Origin: Flavobacteriaceae bacterium
GTDB lineage: Bacteria; Bacteroidota; Bacteroidia; Flavobacteriales; Flavobacteriaceae
NCBI GenBank assembly: GCA_947456955.1
Contig: CANGTQ010000017.1
Span: 1 to 39,505 of the forward strand
Direction: 5' to 3'
DNA length: 39,505 nucleotides
The translations under genes and the position numbers were made by a program. This document shows, one piece after another, positions 1 through 7,529 of the stretch; position 1 is the first letter of the stretch, and each line of letters starts with the position of its first letter. Below the pieces are notes generated by a model. That model was not told the DNA's origin. It was given only the letters and a program-made list of their open reading frames with translations, and searched no databases.

Positions 1-534
1 ACATCGTGTTCTTCATCCTCCTTGCAAGATGTATGGTATAGTTTTGTAGCTACCGATCCAACAATGAGTGTATCCATTACTAATGGAGTAATCGTAAACT
101 TAGGTATGGAAATCATTACAGGTTCCTGTTCGGGAACAAGTTTTGTTTGTGATGATAGCTCGAGTAGTACGTCAAATGAATTCTATCAAAGCAATACATT
201 TACAGTTGGTCAAACGTATTATGTTAGAGTGTATCACAATGAATCGGTATTACTAACAACCTCTTTTAACATCTGTGTTCAAAATCCAACACTTTCCATT
301 GAAGATAACATCTTAAATCAAATAAAAATTTATCCTAACCCAGTTGATGATGTTTTTGAAATAGAAACAAATTTAAATATTGATAAGGTAACTTTGTTTA
401 ATGTCAATGGACAAATTGTATTGATTGAAAAACAGAAAAGAATTTCAATACCATCTCTACCAAATGGTATTTATTTTGTAAAGATAGAAGATGAAAATGG
501 TGGAGTAATGGTTAAAAAACTAGTAAAAAACTAG
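1..534 (+). CDS. T9SS type A sorting domain protein, C-terminal part (5' end off window)
   Basis: The reading frame is open from base 1, so the true start lies upstream. The TTG at base 22 is only an internal Leu codon. The visible 177 residues hold a Ser/Thr/Cys-rich beta region that begins with the motif QDVWYSFVAT, common in secreted flavobacterial proteins. The final ~80 residues form a type A T9SS C-terminal domain: IYPNPVDD, then a FNVNGQ-type strand, then LPNGIYFVKI, ending in VKKLVKN. By family knowledge such a tail sends the protein through the outer membrane by type IX secretion, after which it is cleaved and the protein is anchored or released. The catalytic or adhesive part is outside the window, so the cargo's function cannot be told. 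It converges on the truncated hemoglobin gene. Confidence 0.9.
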   Translation, partial: TSCSSSSLQDVWYSFVATDPTMSVSITNGVIVNLGMEIITGSCSGTSFVCDDSSSSTSNEFYQSNTFTVGQTYYVRVYHNESVLLTTSFNICVQNPTLSIEDNILNQIKIYPNPVDDVFEIETNLNIDKVTLFNVNGQIVLIEKQKRISIPSLPNGIYFVKIEDENGGVMVKKLVKN

Positions 535-555
535 TAAAAAGGTTTGAGATTAAAT

Positions 556-942
556 TCAGCCCTTTTTGTCTTCGGCTTGAGTAATTTTTATCTGCATTAT
601 TGTTCCAATGCTCAAAGCTTGGGTTTTTATTTGTTCTGCTTTTTCACCCTTGAAGTTCTCATCAGTGGCAGCATAAAAGTGATGAAGCCAAATTTTAAAT
701 AGTTCCGGCGATAGGTATTCTTTTGTATTTACATCCAAATGAATTTGCGTTAAATTTTTAGTATAACCTCCGGTTCCGAGTATGGCTTGCGACCAAAACG
801 TAACCAAAATAGGGAGGTGCTCTTCGATTTTAATTTTTACAACATCAGTAAAAATATAACTAATGGAATCATCCGAAAGTAATTTTTTGTAAAACTCATC
901 TACCAGTAAATACAAGTCCTCTTGGTTTTGAATATCGTTCAT
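556..942 (-). CDS. Group III truncated hemoglobin
   Basis: A 128-residue single-domain protein of usual size for truncated (2/2) hemoglobins. The group III pocket can be read directly: Tyr18 (B10) in EFYKKL, His42 (E7) in EEHLPILVTFW, proximal His68 (F8) in QIHLDV, and Trp85 (G8) in KIWLHHF. The spacing matches what I recall of the Campylobacter Ctb protein, the best-studied group III member. It is expected to bind heme in the cytoplasm and to handle O2, NO or peroxide; the physiological ligand is unknown. It lies 93 bases downstream of gcvP on the same strand, separated by a hairpin-forming repeat, so it may be read through from gcvP or expressed alone. The ATG at 942 is the only plausible start. 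Confidence 0.88.
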   Translation of the reverse strand: MNDIQNQEDLYLLVDEFYKKLLSDDSISYIFTDVVKIKIEEHLPILVTFWSQAILGTGGYTKNLTQIHLDVNTKEYLSPELFKIWLHHFYAATDENFKGEKAEQIKTQALSIGTIMQIKITQAEDKKG

Positions 943-957
943 CTTTTTGGTCTTAAT

Positions 958-1030
958 GTCATAAAGTCAAAAGTCGAATGTCAAGTGTTTTTAGACTTTA
1001 TGACATTCGACTTTAAGACGTTACGACTTT
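958..1030. repeat. Intergenic inverted word repeat R1 (AAAGTCGAATGTCA)
   Basis: A perfect 14-base inverted repeat, AAAGTCGAATGTCA at 970-983 and its complement at 1001-1014, with a 17-base loop. It is flanked by further copies of the words GTCATAAAGT and TTACGACTTT. The same two 10-mers recur in the rpsL-rpsG spacer. It fills the gap between gcvP and the hemoglobin gene and could fold in RNA from either strand. Confidence 0.8.
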
Positions 1031-1035
1031 TAATT

Positions 1036-3879
1036 TTACATATATGCTTCAATCGGGGCACATGAACAAACTAGATTTCTGTCGCCATAAGCATCATCTA
1101 CGCGACGTACACTTGGCCAGAATTTATTATCATGAATATAATCCAACGGATAAGCTGCTTGCTCACGAGTGTATGGGTAAACCCAAGTATCAGATGTTAG
1201 CATGGCTAATGTATGGGGAGCATTTTTCAATACGTTATTAGTGTCATCAGCATTTGCTCTTTCAATTTCTTTACGGATGGAAATCATCGCGTCACAAAAA
1301 CGATCTAATTCGGCTAAATCTTCTGACTCTGTTGGTTCTATCATCAAGGTTCCTGCTACAGGGAAAGAAACCGTTGGTGCATGGAAACCATAATCCATTA
1401 AACGTTTTGCTATATCAGTTACCTCAATGCCTTTTTGTTTAAATGATCGGCAATCCAAAATCATTTCGTGTGCTGCTCGACCCATTTCTCCGGAATACAA
1501 TACCGGATAATGTTCTTCTAAACGAGCTTTCATATAATTGGCATTCAAAATTGCATGTTCAGTTGAGCTTTTCAATCCTTCAGCTCCGAGCATTTTGATA
1601 TAACCGTAAGAAATTAAACAAACCAAAGCCGAGCCATATGGCGCAGCAGAAATAGCTGTTATTGCTTGGTCTCCGCCAACATTTATTATAGGATTCGTAG
1701 GTAAGAAAGGAACTAATTTTTCATTGACACAAATTGGTCCAACACCTGGTCCGCCACCACCATGAGGAATCGAGAAAGTTTTGTGTAAGTTCAAGTGACA
1801 AACATCAGCTCCAATGGTTGCCGGATTAGTTAGTCCAACTTGTGCATTCATATTGGCGCCATCCATATAAACCAAACCTCCGTTGTCATGAATGATTTTT
1901 GTGATTTCGCAAATAGCGCTTTCAAAAACACCGTGAGTTGATGGATAGGTTACCATTAATGCTGAGAGATTGGCTGCGTTCTCAATAGCTCTTGCTCTCA
2001 AATCTTCCACATCAATGTTTCCGTTTTCCATGGTTTTGGTTACTATGATGTGCATTCCTGCCATAGCTGCCGATGCTGGATTGGTTCCGTGTGCCGATGA
2101 TGGAATTAGACATACATTTCTGTGGTTGTCGCCACGTGATAAATGATAAGCACGAATGGCCATAAGTCCAGCATATTCGCCTTGTGCACCTGAGTTTGGT
2201 TGCAAAGTAGTACCAGCAAAACCGGTTACTACATTTAGCTGTTGCTCTAATTTTTTAAGCATCGTGGTATAACCTTCTGCTTGCTCGATTGGAGCAAAAG
2301 GATGAATACTGTTCCAATTTGCCATCGATAAGGGTAACATTTCAGCAGCCGCATTCAATTTCATTGTGCATGAACCTAGTGCAATCATAGAGTGATTTAA
2401 CGATAAATCTTTGCGTTCTAATTTTTTGATATAACGCATCAACTGAGATTCAGAATGATGGTTGTTGAATACATCATGCACAAGGAAAGCAGATTTTCTT
2501 TCCAAGTTAGAAACGAAATTATCAGAAGTAGATAAGTTAGAAACAGTGAATTTTTCTTTTCCAGACGCTTCTGCAAAAATCGCAATGATTTGGTTGATAT
2601 CTGAAATCGAAGTCGTCTCATTTAGCGATATTGAAATCGTCTCAGTATCCACATAATAGAAATTCACTTCATTTTTCTCAGCAATCGCTTTTACTTTTTG
2701 AGCATCCGCTTTTACAGATATCGTATCGAAGAAAGCAGTATTAGTTTGGTAAACCCCTAATTTATTCAAGGCATCTGCCAAAGTAACGGCTGATGAATGT
2801 ACTTTATTGGCAATATATCTTAATCCTTTTGGTCCGTGATAAACAGCATACATTCCTGCCATAACAGCCAATAAAACCTGAGCCGTACAAATATTGGAAG
2901 TTGCTTTTTCACGTTTGATATGTTGTTCACGGGTTCCCAAAGCCATTCGTAAAGCACGGTTGCCGTTAGCATCTATTGATACTCCGATGATTCTTCCTGG
3001 CATGGATCGTTTGTATTCTTCTTTAGTAGCGAAGTAGGCTGCGTGAGGACCACCGTAACCCATTGGGATACCAAAACGTTGAGTAGTTCCTACCGCTACA
3101 GCAGCACCCATTTCTCCTGGAGAAGTTAGTTTTACTAAGGATAAAATATCAGCAGCAACGGCCACTTTAATTTCTTGTTCTTTTGCTTTAGCGATAAATG
3201 CACTGTAATCATTTACTTGTCCAAATTTACCTGGATATTGTAAAATAGCACCGAAAAACTCGGTTGAGAAATCAAAAGTTTCGTGATTTCCTATTACCAA
3301 TTCTACACCAATTGGATTAGAACGGGTTTGTAAAACCGATAAAGTTTGTGGTAATATTTCTTCTGAAACGAAGAATTTATTAGTGTTATTTTTCTTTTGG
3401 TCACGAGTTCGAACGTCAAACAATAACGCCATAGCTTCAGCTGCTGCTGTACTTTCGTCTAATAAGGAGGCGTTGGCGATTTCCATTCCGGTTAGCTCGA
3501 TAACAGTCGTTTGGAAGTTCAAAATTGCTTCCAATCTTCCTTGTGCAATTTCGGCCTGATATGGTGTGTAAGCCGTGTACCAACCTGGGTTTTCAAAAAT
3601 ATTTCTTTGAATAACTGCCGGAACAATCGTAGGGTGATAACCCAAACCAATATACGATTTGAATATTTTATTTTTTTTACCAAGTTCATGTATGTGTTGT
3701 GAATACTCATATTCCGTCATAGCAGGTTCTAATTGCAGATCGTTTTTTAAACGAATGTTTTCTGGAATGGTTTCATAAATAAGTTGGTCAAAAGTTTCAA
3801 CTCCGATAGTCTTGAACATGTGGTTTAGGTCGCTCTCACGTGGACCTATGTGGCGTAATGCAAATGCGTCTGTTCTCAT
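1036..3879 (-). CDS. gcvP: Glycine dehydrogenase (decarboxylating), glycine cleavage P-protein
   Basis: A 947-residue protein, the usual length of the single-chain (fused alpha-beta) P-protein. The PLP-binding lysine is Lys700 in NLHKTFSIPHGGGGPG. The N-terminal half contains the conserved FALRHIGP start, GYHPTIVPAVI and the NPGWYTAYTPYQAEI stretch. The enzyme decarboxylates glycine on PLP and transfers the aminomethyl group to lipoylated GcvH, feeding one-carbon units to tetrahydrofolate. The gcvT and gcvH genes are not in the window, so the glycine cleavage genes are dispersed in this genome. The MRTDAFALRHIGPRE start is typical of the family. A perfect -7 hexamer-like motif lies about 50 bases upstream but no good -33 is seen. 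Confidence 0.97.
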   Translation of the reverse strand: MRTDAFALRHIGPRESDLNHMFKTIGVETFDQLIYETIPENIRLKNDLQLEPAMTEYEYSQHIHELGKKNKIFKSYIGLGYHPTIVPAVIQRNIFENPGWYTAYTPYQAEIAQGRLEAILNFQTTVIELTGMEIANASLLDESTAAAEAMALLFDVRTRDQKKNNTNKFFVSEEILPQTLSVLQTRSNPIGVELVIGNHETFDFSTEFFGAILQYPGKFGQVNDYSAFIAKAKEQEIKVAVAADILSLVKLTSPGEMGAAVAVGTTQRFGIPMGYGGPHAAYFATKEEYKRSMPGRIIGVSIDANGNRALRMALGTREQHIKREKATSNICTAQVLLAVMAGMYAVYHGPKGLRYIANKVHSSAVTLADALNKLGVYQTNTAFFDTISVKADAQKVKAIAEKNEVNFYYVDTETISISLNETTSISDINQIIAIFAEASGKEKFTVSNLSTSDNFVSNLERKSAFLVHDVFNNHHSESQLMRYIKKLERKDLSLNHSMIALGSCTMKLNAAAEMLPLSMANWNSIHPFAPIEQAEGYTTMLKKLEQQLNVVTGFAGTTLQPNSGAQGEYAGLMAIRAYHLSRGDNHRNVCLIPSSAHGTNPASAAMAGMHIIVTKTMENGNIDVEDLRARAIENAANLSALMVTYPSTHGVFESAICEITKIIHDNGGLVYMDGANMNAQVGLTNPATIGADVCHLNLHKTFSIPHGGGGPGVGPICVNEKLVPFLPTNPIINVGGDQAITAISAAPYGSALVCLISYGYIKMLGAEGLKSSTEHAILNANYMKARLEEHYPVLYSGEMGRAAHEMILDCRSFKQKGIEVTDIAKRLMDYGFHAPTVSFPVAGTLMIEPTESEDLAELDRFCDAMISIRKEIERANADDTNNVLKNAPHTLAMLTSDTWVYPYTREQAAYPLDYIHDNKFWPSVRRVDDAYGDRNLVCSCAPIEAYM

Positions 3880-3926
3880 TAAATGTAAGTTCTTAATTGT
3901 AAAGGCCTGCGGTTCTTTAATGGCAA

Positions 3927-3934
3927 CAAAAGTA
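3927..3934 (-). promoter_or_regulatory. Possible -7 element of gcvP
   Basis: On the minus strand this reads TACTTTTG, matching TAnnTTTG. It would give a leader of roughly 40 bases before the gcvP ATG. No TTTG is found at the proper 19-21 base distance upstream; the nearest CAAA on the + strand leaves a gap of about 28. Support is therefore weak. Confidence 0.25.
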
Positions 3935-4031
3935 ATTATTAATGTTCTAATTTTGTGCTAAACAAAGCCTAATGTTATGAGAATTTTTCAACCAAAAAGG
4001 CTTCTTATTAACAGTTTGATTACTTTTGAAA

Positions 4032-4805
4032 ATGCATTTTCTAAAGCAACTTTTCGATTTCTATATTAAATCTTCAATTCATGTTGGAGTTGCAGTTTTT
4101 AGTTTGGTTTATGTAACTGCTTTTTCTGATGGCTTATATAAACATATGGAATACCCAAGCTGTGTTTTTTTCGGAACGGTTATGGGCTATAATTTTTTAA
4201 AATATTATAATGTTTTCTGGACTGGAAATTTTAATTCTAAAAAATATTTCTGGATTTTGACAGTTAGTATTTTGGCTGCAATTGGGTTTATTTTTTTCTT
4301 TTTATGGTTAAAAAGAGGTGTTCAAATTAATTTGCTAATTTCTGGAGTAGCTGTTTTGGTTTATCCTTTTTTACGAAAATACGGTTGGTTGAAATTATTT
4401 TTAGTAAGTATTGTGGTTACTTATGTTACAGTTTATATTCCTTTTCAAAATGTCAAATTGTTACCTTTTGATTTTTATGTGAGTTTGATGCAACGTTTTT
4501 TTATTCTCACTAGCTTGCTCATTCCATTTGAAATTATGGATAGTAAAACTGATTTGGAAACAATGAATACTTTGCCACAATTGCTTGGCATCAATTCTTC
4601 TAAAATCTTTGGTATTATATTGTTAATACCGTTTATGGTTTTAGAATTTTTAAAGCCTAATCCCAGTTATGTAGTTTTACTTATATCCATTATCACAGCC
4701 ATTTTTATTAAGTTTACTTCTCTAAAAAGAAATCAATATTACACTTCCTTTTGGGTAGAAAGCATTCCAATTTTGTGGTTGATTTTGTTGATGGTTTTCC
4801 AATAA
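4032..4805 (+). CDS. UbiA-superfamily-like integral membrane protein, first Asp motif absent
   Basis: A 257-residue, very hydrophobic protein with about seven to nine predicted membrane segments. Residues 165-186 (PFEIMDSKTD ... TLPQLLG) resemble the second aspartate-rich motif of UbiA prenyltransferases (DxxxD...G.xTLPxxxG), with Asp170 and Asp174. The first motif, normally NDxxDxxxD, would fall around residues 51-63, but here it reads MGYNFLKYYNVFW with no Asp. By family logic it is either a diverged or inactive prenyltransferase relative, or uses another chemistry. The ATG at 4032 is preferred over the in-frame TTG at 4026. It stands alone between divergent gcvP and convergent M3 peptidase, with a shared bidirectional terminator at its 3' end. 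Confidence 0.6.
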   Translation: MHFLKQLFDFYIKSSIHVGVAVFSLVYVTAFSDGLYKHMEYPSCVFFGTVMGYNFLKYYNVFWTGNFNSKKYFWILTVSILAAIGFIFFFLWLKRGVQINLLISGVAVLVYPFLRKYGWLKLFLVSIVVTYVTVYIPFQNVKLLPFDFYVSLMQRFFILTSLLIPFEIMDSKTDLETMNTLPQLLGINSSKIFGIILLIPFMVLEFLKPNPSYVVLLISIITAIFIKFTSLKRNQYYTSFWVESIPILWLILLMVFQ

Positions 4806-4806
4806 A

Positions 4807-4830
4807 AAACCGAAGTGGCAACTTCGGTTT
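4807..4830. terminator. Bidirectional hairpin terminator
   Basis: A perfect 10-base stem, AAACCGAAGT at 4807-4816 and ACTTCGGTTT at 4821-4830, with loop GGCA. Read on the minus strand it is followed by TTTTTTATT, a good intrinsic terminator for the M3 peptidase transcript. On the plus strand the U-run is short (TTTCTAAT). It sits between convergent genes and can serve both. Confidence 0.8.
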
Positions 4831-4832
4831 CT

Positions 4833-4867
4833 AATATTCTAACAATCTATGTAGTCTAACCATCTAA
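4833..4867. repeat. Intergenic word repeat R2 (TTAGA words)
   Basis: On the minus strand TTAGATGG, TTAGACTAC, ATAGATTG and TTAGAAT follow each other, a direct word repeat of the kind seen in other spacers here. The TAG stop codon of the M3 peptidase lies inside the first word. Confidence 0.5.
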
Positions 4868-6918
4868 ATCAATCCTGCTCTTTTCAACAAAGCTTCCGGC
4901 TTCGGTTCTTGTCCGCGGAAACGTTTGTATAATTCCATAGGCAATTCCGTTCCTCCTTTCGACAATACATTTTCTTTAAATTTGGTAGCGACTTCTTTAT
5001 TGAAAATTCCTTTTTCCTGAAAATACGCAAACGCATCGGCATCCAAAACTTCGGCCCATTTGTAGCTATAATAGCCCGAAGAATAACCGCCCTGAAAAAT
5101 ATGCGAAAATGAAACGCTCATGCAATTTTCTGCGACATCAGGATATAAAGAGGTTCCGTCAAAAGCTTCTTTTTCAAACGCTTTAACATCTGTAATGTTG
5201 TTTGGATCATTGCTGTGAAATGCCATATCCAGTAGCCCAAAACTCAATTGGCGCATAGTAGCCATTCCTTCTAAAAAACTAGCACTTTCCTTAATTTTAT
5301 TTACATAATCTTGTGGAATAACTTCACCCGTTTCATAATGTTTAGCAAACAAAGACAAAGCTTCTGGTTCGTAACACCAGTTTTCCATTACCTGACTTGG
5401 CAACTCAACAAAATCCCAATATACCGATGTTCCCGATAAACTCGGATAGGTCGTATTAGCCAACATCCCATGCAAAGCGTGTCCGAATTCATGGAACAAA
5501 GTCGTTACTTCATTAAAAGTTAGGAGCGAAGGTTTCGTTTGCTTCGCCTGTTCGCTATCGCTCGAGTCAATTGGCGGCGTAAAGTTACACACAATAGAAA
5601 CATGTGGTCTTTCATTAATGCCGTCTTTAATGTATTGCGGTTTAAACGAAGTCATCCATGCGCCGTTTCGTTTTCCTTTTCTTGGGAAAAAGTCAGTGTA
5701 GAAAATAGCAACCAGTTTTCCTTCGAAGTCTAGCACTTCAAAAGTTTGAACATTTTCATGGTATTTATCTATATCAAAAACTTCTTTAAAGGTGATGCCG
5801 AAAAGTTTTTCAGCAATGGCGAATGATCCATTCAACACATTTTCCAATTTGAAATACGGTTTCAAAATCTCGTCATCTAAACTGAATAGTTTTTGTTTCA
5901 ATTTTTCCGAATAGTAAGCACCATCCCATTTTTCTAGTTGTTCAATTCCATCTAGCTCTTTTGCGAAAGCGGTTAATTCGGCAAATTCTTTTTGGGCGGC
6001 AGGTTTCGCTTTGGTTAACAAATCATTCAAAAACGATTTTACTTTTTCGGGAGTTTGTGCCATTCGTTCTTCGAGAACAAAATGCGAATGTGATTTGTAT
6101 CCCAATAATTTAGCTCTATCGTTGCGCAAGGACACAATATTTTTTACATTTTCCTGATTGTCGTAATCATTTCCCTGAAATGCTTTTCTGCCTGCTGCTA
6201 TAGCCATTTCTTTTCGCAATTCGCGATTTTCAACATAGGTTACAAAAGGCAAATAGCTTGGAAAATCTAAGGTAAACATCCAACCTTCAAGGTCATCTGA
6301 TTTAGCTAACGATCGGGCCATTTCTTTTGCTCCCTCCGGTAACCCTTTAATTGCATCTTCGTTGGAAATGTGTAATTTGTAGCTGTTAGTTTCGGCTAAA
6401 ACATTTTCTCCAAAGGTCAATTTTAGTTTGGCTAAAACGGTATCTATTTCTCTTAAAAGGATTTTTTTATCCACCGAAAGCAAGGCGCCATTTCTGGAAA
6501 AACTTTTGAATTTTTTATCTAATAAAGTAGCTTGTTCAGGCGATAAATTGAAACTATCTTTTTGTTCGTAAACTGCTTTTACGCGTTTGAATAAATCTTC
6601 ATTCAAAGCAATATCATTACTGAATTCTGTCAACAATGGAGAAACATTCTGAGCAATTTTTTGCATTTCGTCACAGGTTTCAGCCGAGTTCAGGTTGAAA
6701 AATATAGAGGATAATCTATCGAGTGCTTCACCTGAAAACTCCAATGCCTCGATTGTGTTTTCAAAAGTTGGTGCTTCTGGATTGTTCGTTATCGCATCGA
6801 CTTCGGCTCTTGCTTTGGCAATATTTTCTTCGAATGCCGGTTGGAAATCTTCTAATTTAATTTGACTAAAAGGCGCCGTATTGTGTTTGGTAGTAAATTT
6901 TTGGGTTAAGATTTTCAT
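4864..6918 (-). CDS. M3 family zinc metallopeptidase (oligopeptidase A / peptidyl-dipeptidase Dcp type)
   Basis: A 684-residue protein, close to the roughly 680 of E. coli Dcp and OpdA. The zinc site is HEFGH at residues 476-480 with the third ligand Glu505 in WDFVELPSQ. The conserved substrate-side segment SHIFQGGYSSGYYSYKW follows in the C-terminal part. It should cleave short oligopeptides, probably in the cytoplasm, since no signal peptide is seen. The frame stays open up to 6963, but the extra 15 residues are encoded by an intergenic repeat and contain no family sequence. The ATG at 6918 (MKILTQKFTTKHN) gives the normal N-terminus. It lies downstream of purK-purE on the same strand and may be co-transcribed. 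Dcp and OpdA cannot be separated from sequence reading alone. Confidence 0.93.
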   Translation of the reverse strand: MKILTQKFTTKHNTAPFSQIKLEDFQPAFEENIAKARAEVDAITNNPEAPTFENTIEALEFSGEALDRLSSIFFNLNSAETCDEMQKIAQNVSPLLTEFSNDIALNEDLFKRVKAVYEQKDSFNLSPEQATLLDKKFKSFSRNGALLSVDKKILLREIDTVLAKLKLTFGENVLAETNSYKLHISNEDAIKGLPEGAKEMARSLAKSDDLEGWMFTLDFPSYLPFVTYVENRELRKEMAIAAGRKAFQGNDYDNQENVKNIVSLRNDRAKLLGYKSHSHFVLEERMAQTPEKVKSFLNDLLTKAKPAAQKEFAELTAFAKELDGIEQLEKWDGAYYSEKLKQKLFSLDDEILKPYFKLENVLNGSFAIAEKLFGITFKEVFDIDKYHENVQTFEVLDFEGKLVAIFYTDFFPRKGKRNGAWMTSFKPQYIKDGINERPHVSIVCNFTPPIDSSDSEQAKQTKPSLLTFNEVTTLFHEFGHALHGMLANTTYPSLSGTSVYWDFVELPSQVMENWCYEPEALSLFAKHYETGEVIPQDYVNKIKESASFLEGMATMRQLSFGLLDMAFHSNDPNNITDVKAFEKEAFDGTSLYPDVAENCMSVSFSHIFQGGYSSGYYSYKWAEVLDADAFAYFQEKGIFNKEVATKFKENVLSKGGTELPMELYKRFRGQEPKPEALLKRAGLI

Positions 6919-6930
6919 GGTTATTTTTAA

Positions 6931-7005
6931 CATTAAGAAGTTAAGGAAAATTAAGGTTTCCATTAAGCTAAATGAGACTTAATGTCATTCTTAATTCCTT
7001 AATGG
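6931..7005. repeat. Intergenic word repeat R3 (CATTAAG / CTTAATG)
   Basis: The words CATTAAG at 6931 and 6961 face CTTAATG at 6979, CTTAAT at 6990 and CCTTAATGG near 6998, giving overlapping dyads. CATTAAGAAGTTAAG at 6931-6945 is one base from the 15-mer found at 22668 and, inverted, at 25031. It fills the purE to M3-peptidase spacer and keeps an open frame that falsely extends the peptidase. Confidence 0.7.
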
Positions 7006-7011
7006 TTTTAT

Positions 7012-7494
7012 TTATTTCTTCATCTCATCCGATGATTTATTCACCGCGTCTTTTAGAGATTCTTTATAAACAATGATTTTATCCAGTACAATTTTGTTAT
7101 GGCTTCCTATTATTTGAGCCGCTAGGATTCCGGCGTTTTTTGCACCGTTCAACGCCACTGTTGCCACAGGAACGCCACCGGGCATTTGCAAAATAGACAA
7201 AACCGAATCCCAGCCATCAATAGAATTGCTTGATTTTACAGGAACGCCAATCACAGGTAATGGCGACATGGAAGCCACCATTCCGGGTAAATGTGCGGCA
7301 CCACCAGCACCTGCAATAATAACCGAAATGCCTCGATTGTGTGCGTTTTTACTAAAATCATATAATTTCTCGGGTGTTCGGTGTGCCGAAACAATATCGA
7401 CTTCAGTCTCGATGTCAAAACTTTTTAGGATGTTTATGGCTTCTTGCATGATTGGTAAGTCGCTTTGGCTTCCCATGATGATGGCTACTTTCAT
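7012..7494 (-). CDS. purE: 5-(carboxyamino)imidazole ribonucleotide mutase
   Basis: A 160-residue class I PurE of usual length. Recognisable signatures are MGSQSDLPIM at the N-terminus, SAHRTPEKL in the substrate loop around residue 41, and IAGAGGAAHLPGMVA. It moves the carboxylate of N5-CAIR to give CAIR in de novo purine synthesis, acting directly after PurK, which is encoded just upstream on the same strand with a 33-base spacer. The pair very probably forms an operon. No unusual residues were noted. Confidence 0.97.
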   Translation of the reverse strand: MKVAIIMGSQSDLPIMQEAINILKSFDIETEVDIVSAHRTPEKLYDFSKNAHNRGISVIIAGAGGAAHLPGMVASMSPLPVIGVPVKSSNSIDGWDSVLSILQMPGGVPVATVALNGAKNAGILAAQIIGSHNKIVLDKIIVYKESLKDAVNKSSDEMKK

Positions 7495-7497
7495 ATT

Positions 7498-7529
7498 AAT
7501 TGATAATTAACAATTGATAATTAATAATT
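7498..7529. repeat. Intergenic word repeat R4 (AATTGATAATT)
   Basis: AATTGATAATT occurs at 7498-7508 and again at 7512-7522, followed by AATAATTA, filling the purK-purE spacer and running into the purK stop codon. The 13-mer ACAATTGATAATT at 7510-7522 is found identically on the other side of purK at 8731-8743. Confidence 0.75.

Noticed and set aside
22..24. TTG as start of the first gene
   Set aside because: The frame is open to base 1 and the sequence before it continues the domain; it is an internal codon of a truncated gene.
536..567. Hairpin AAAAAGG/CCTTTTT between the first two genes
   Set aside because: Only seven bases, mostly A/T, with a loop of 18 and partly inside the hemoglobin gene; too weak to call a terminator.
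2439..2656. Overlapping frames within gcvP on both strands
   Set aside because: Shadows of a well-supported 947-residue gene, without start context or recognisable products.
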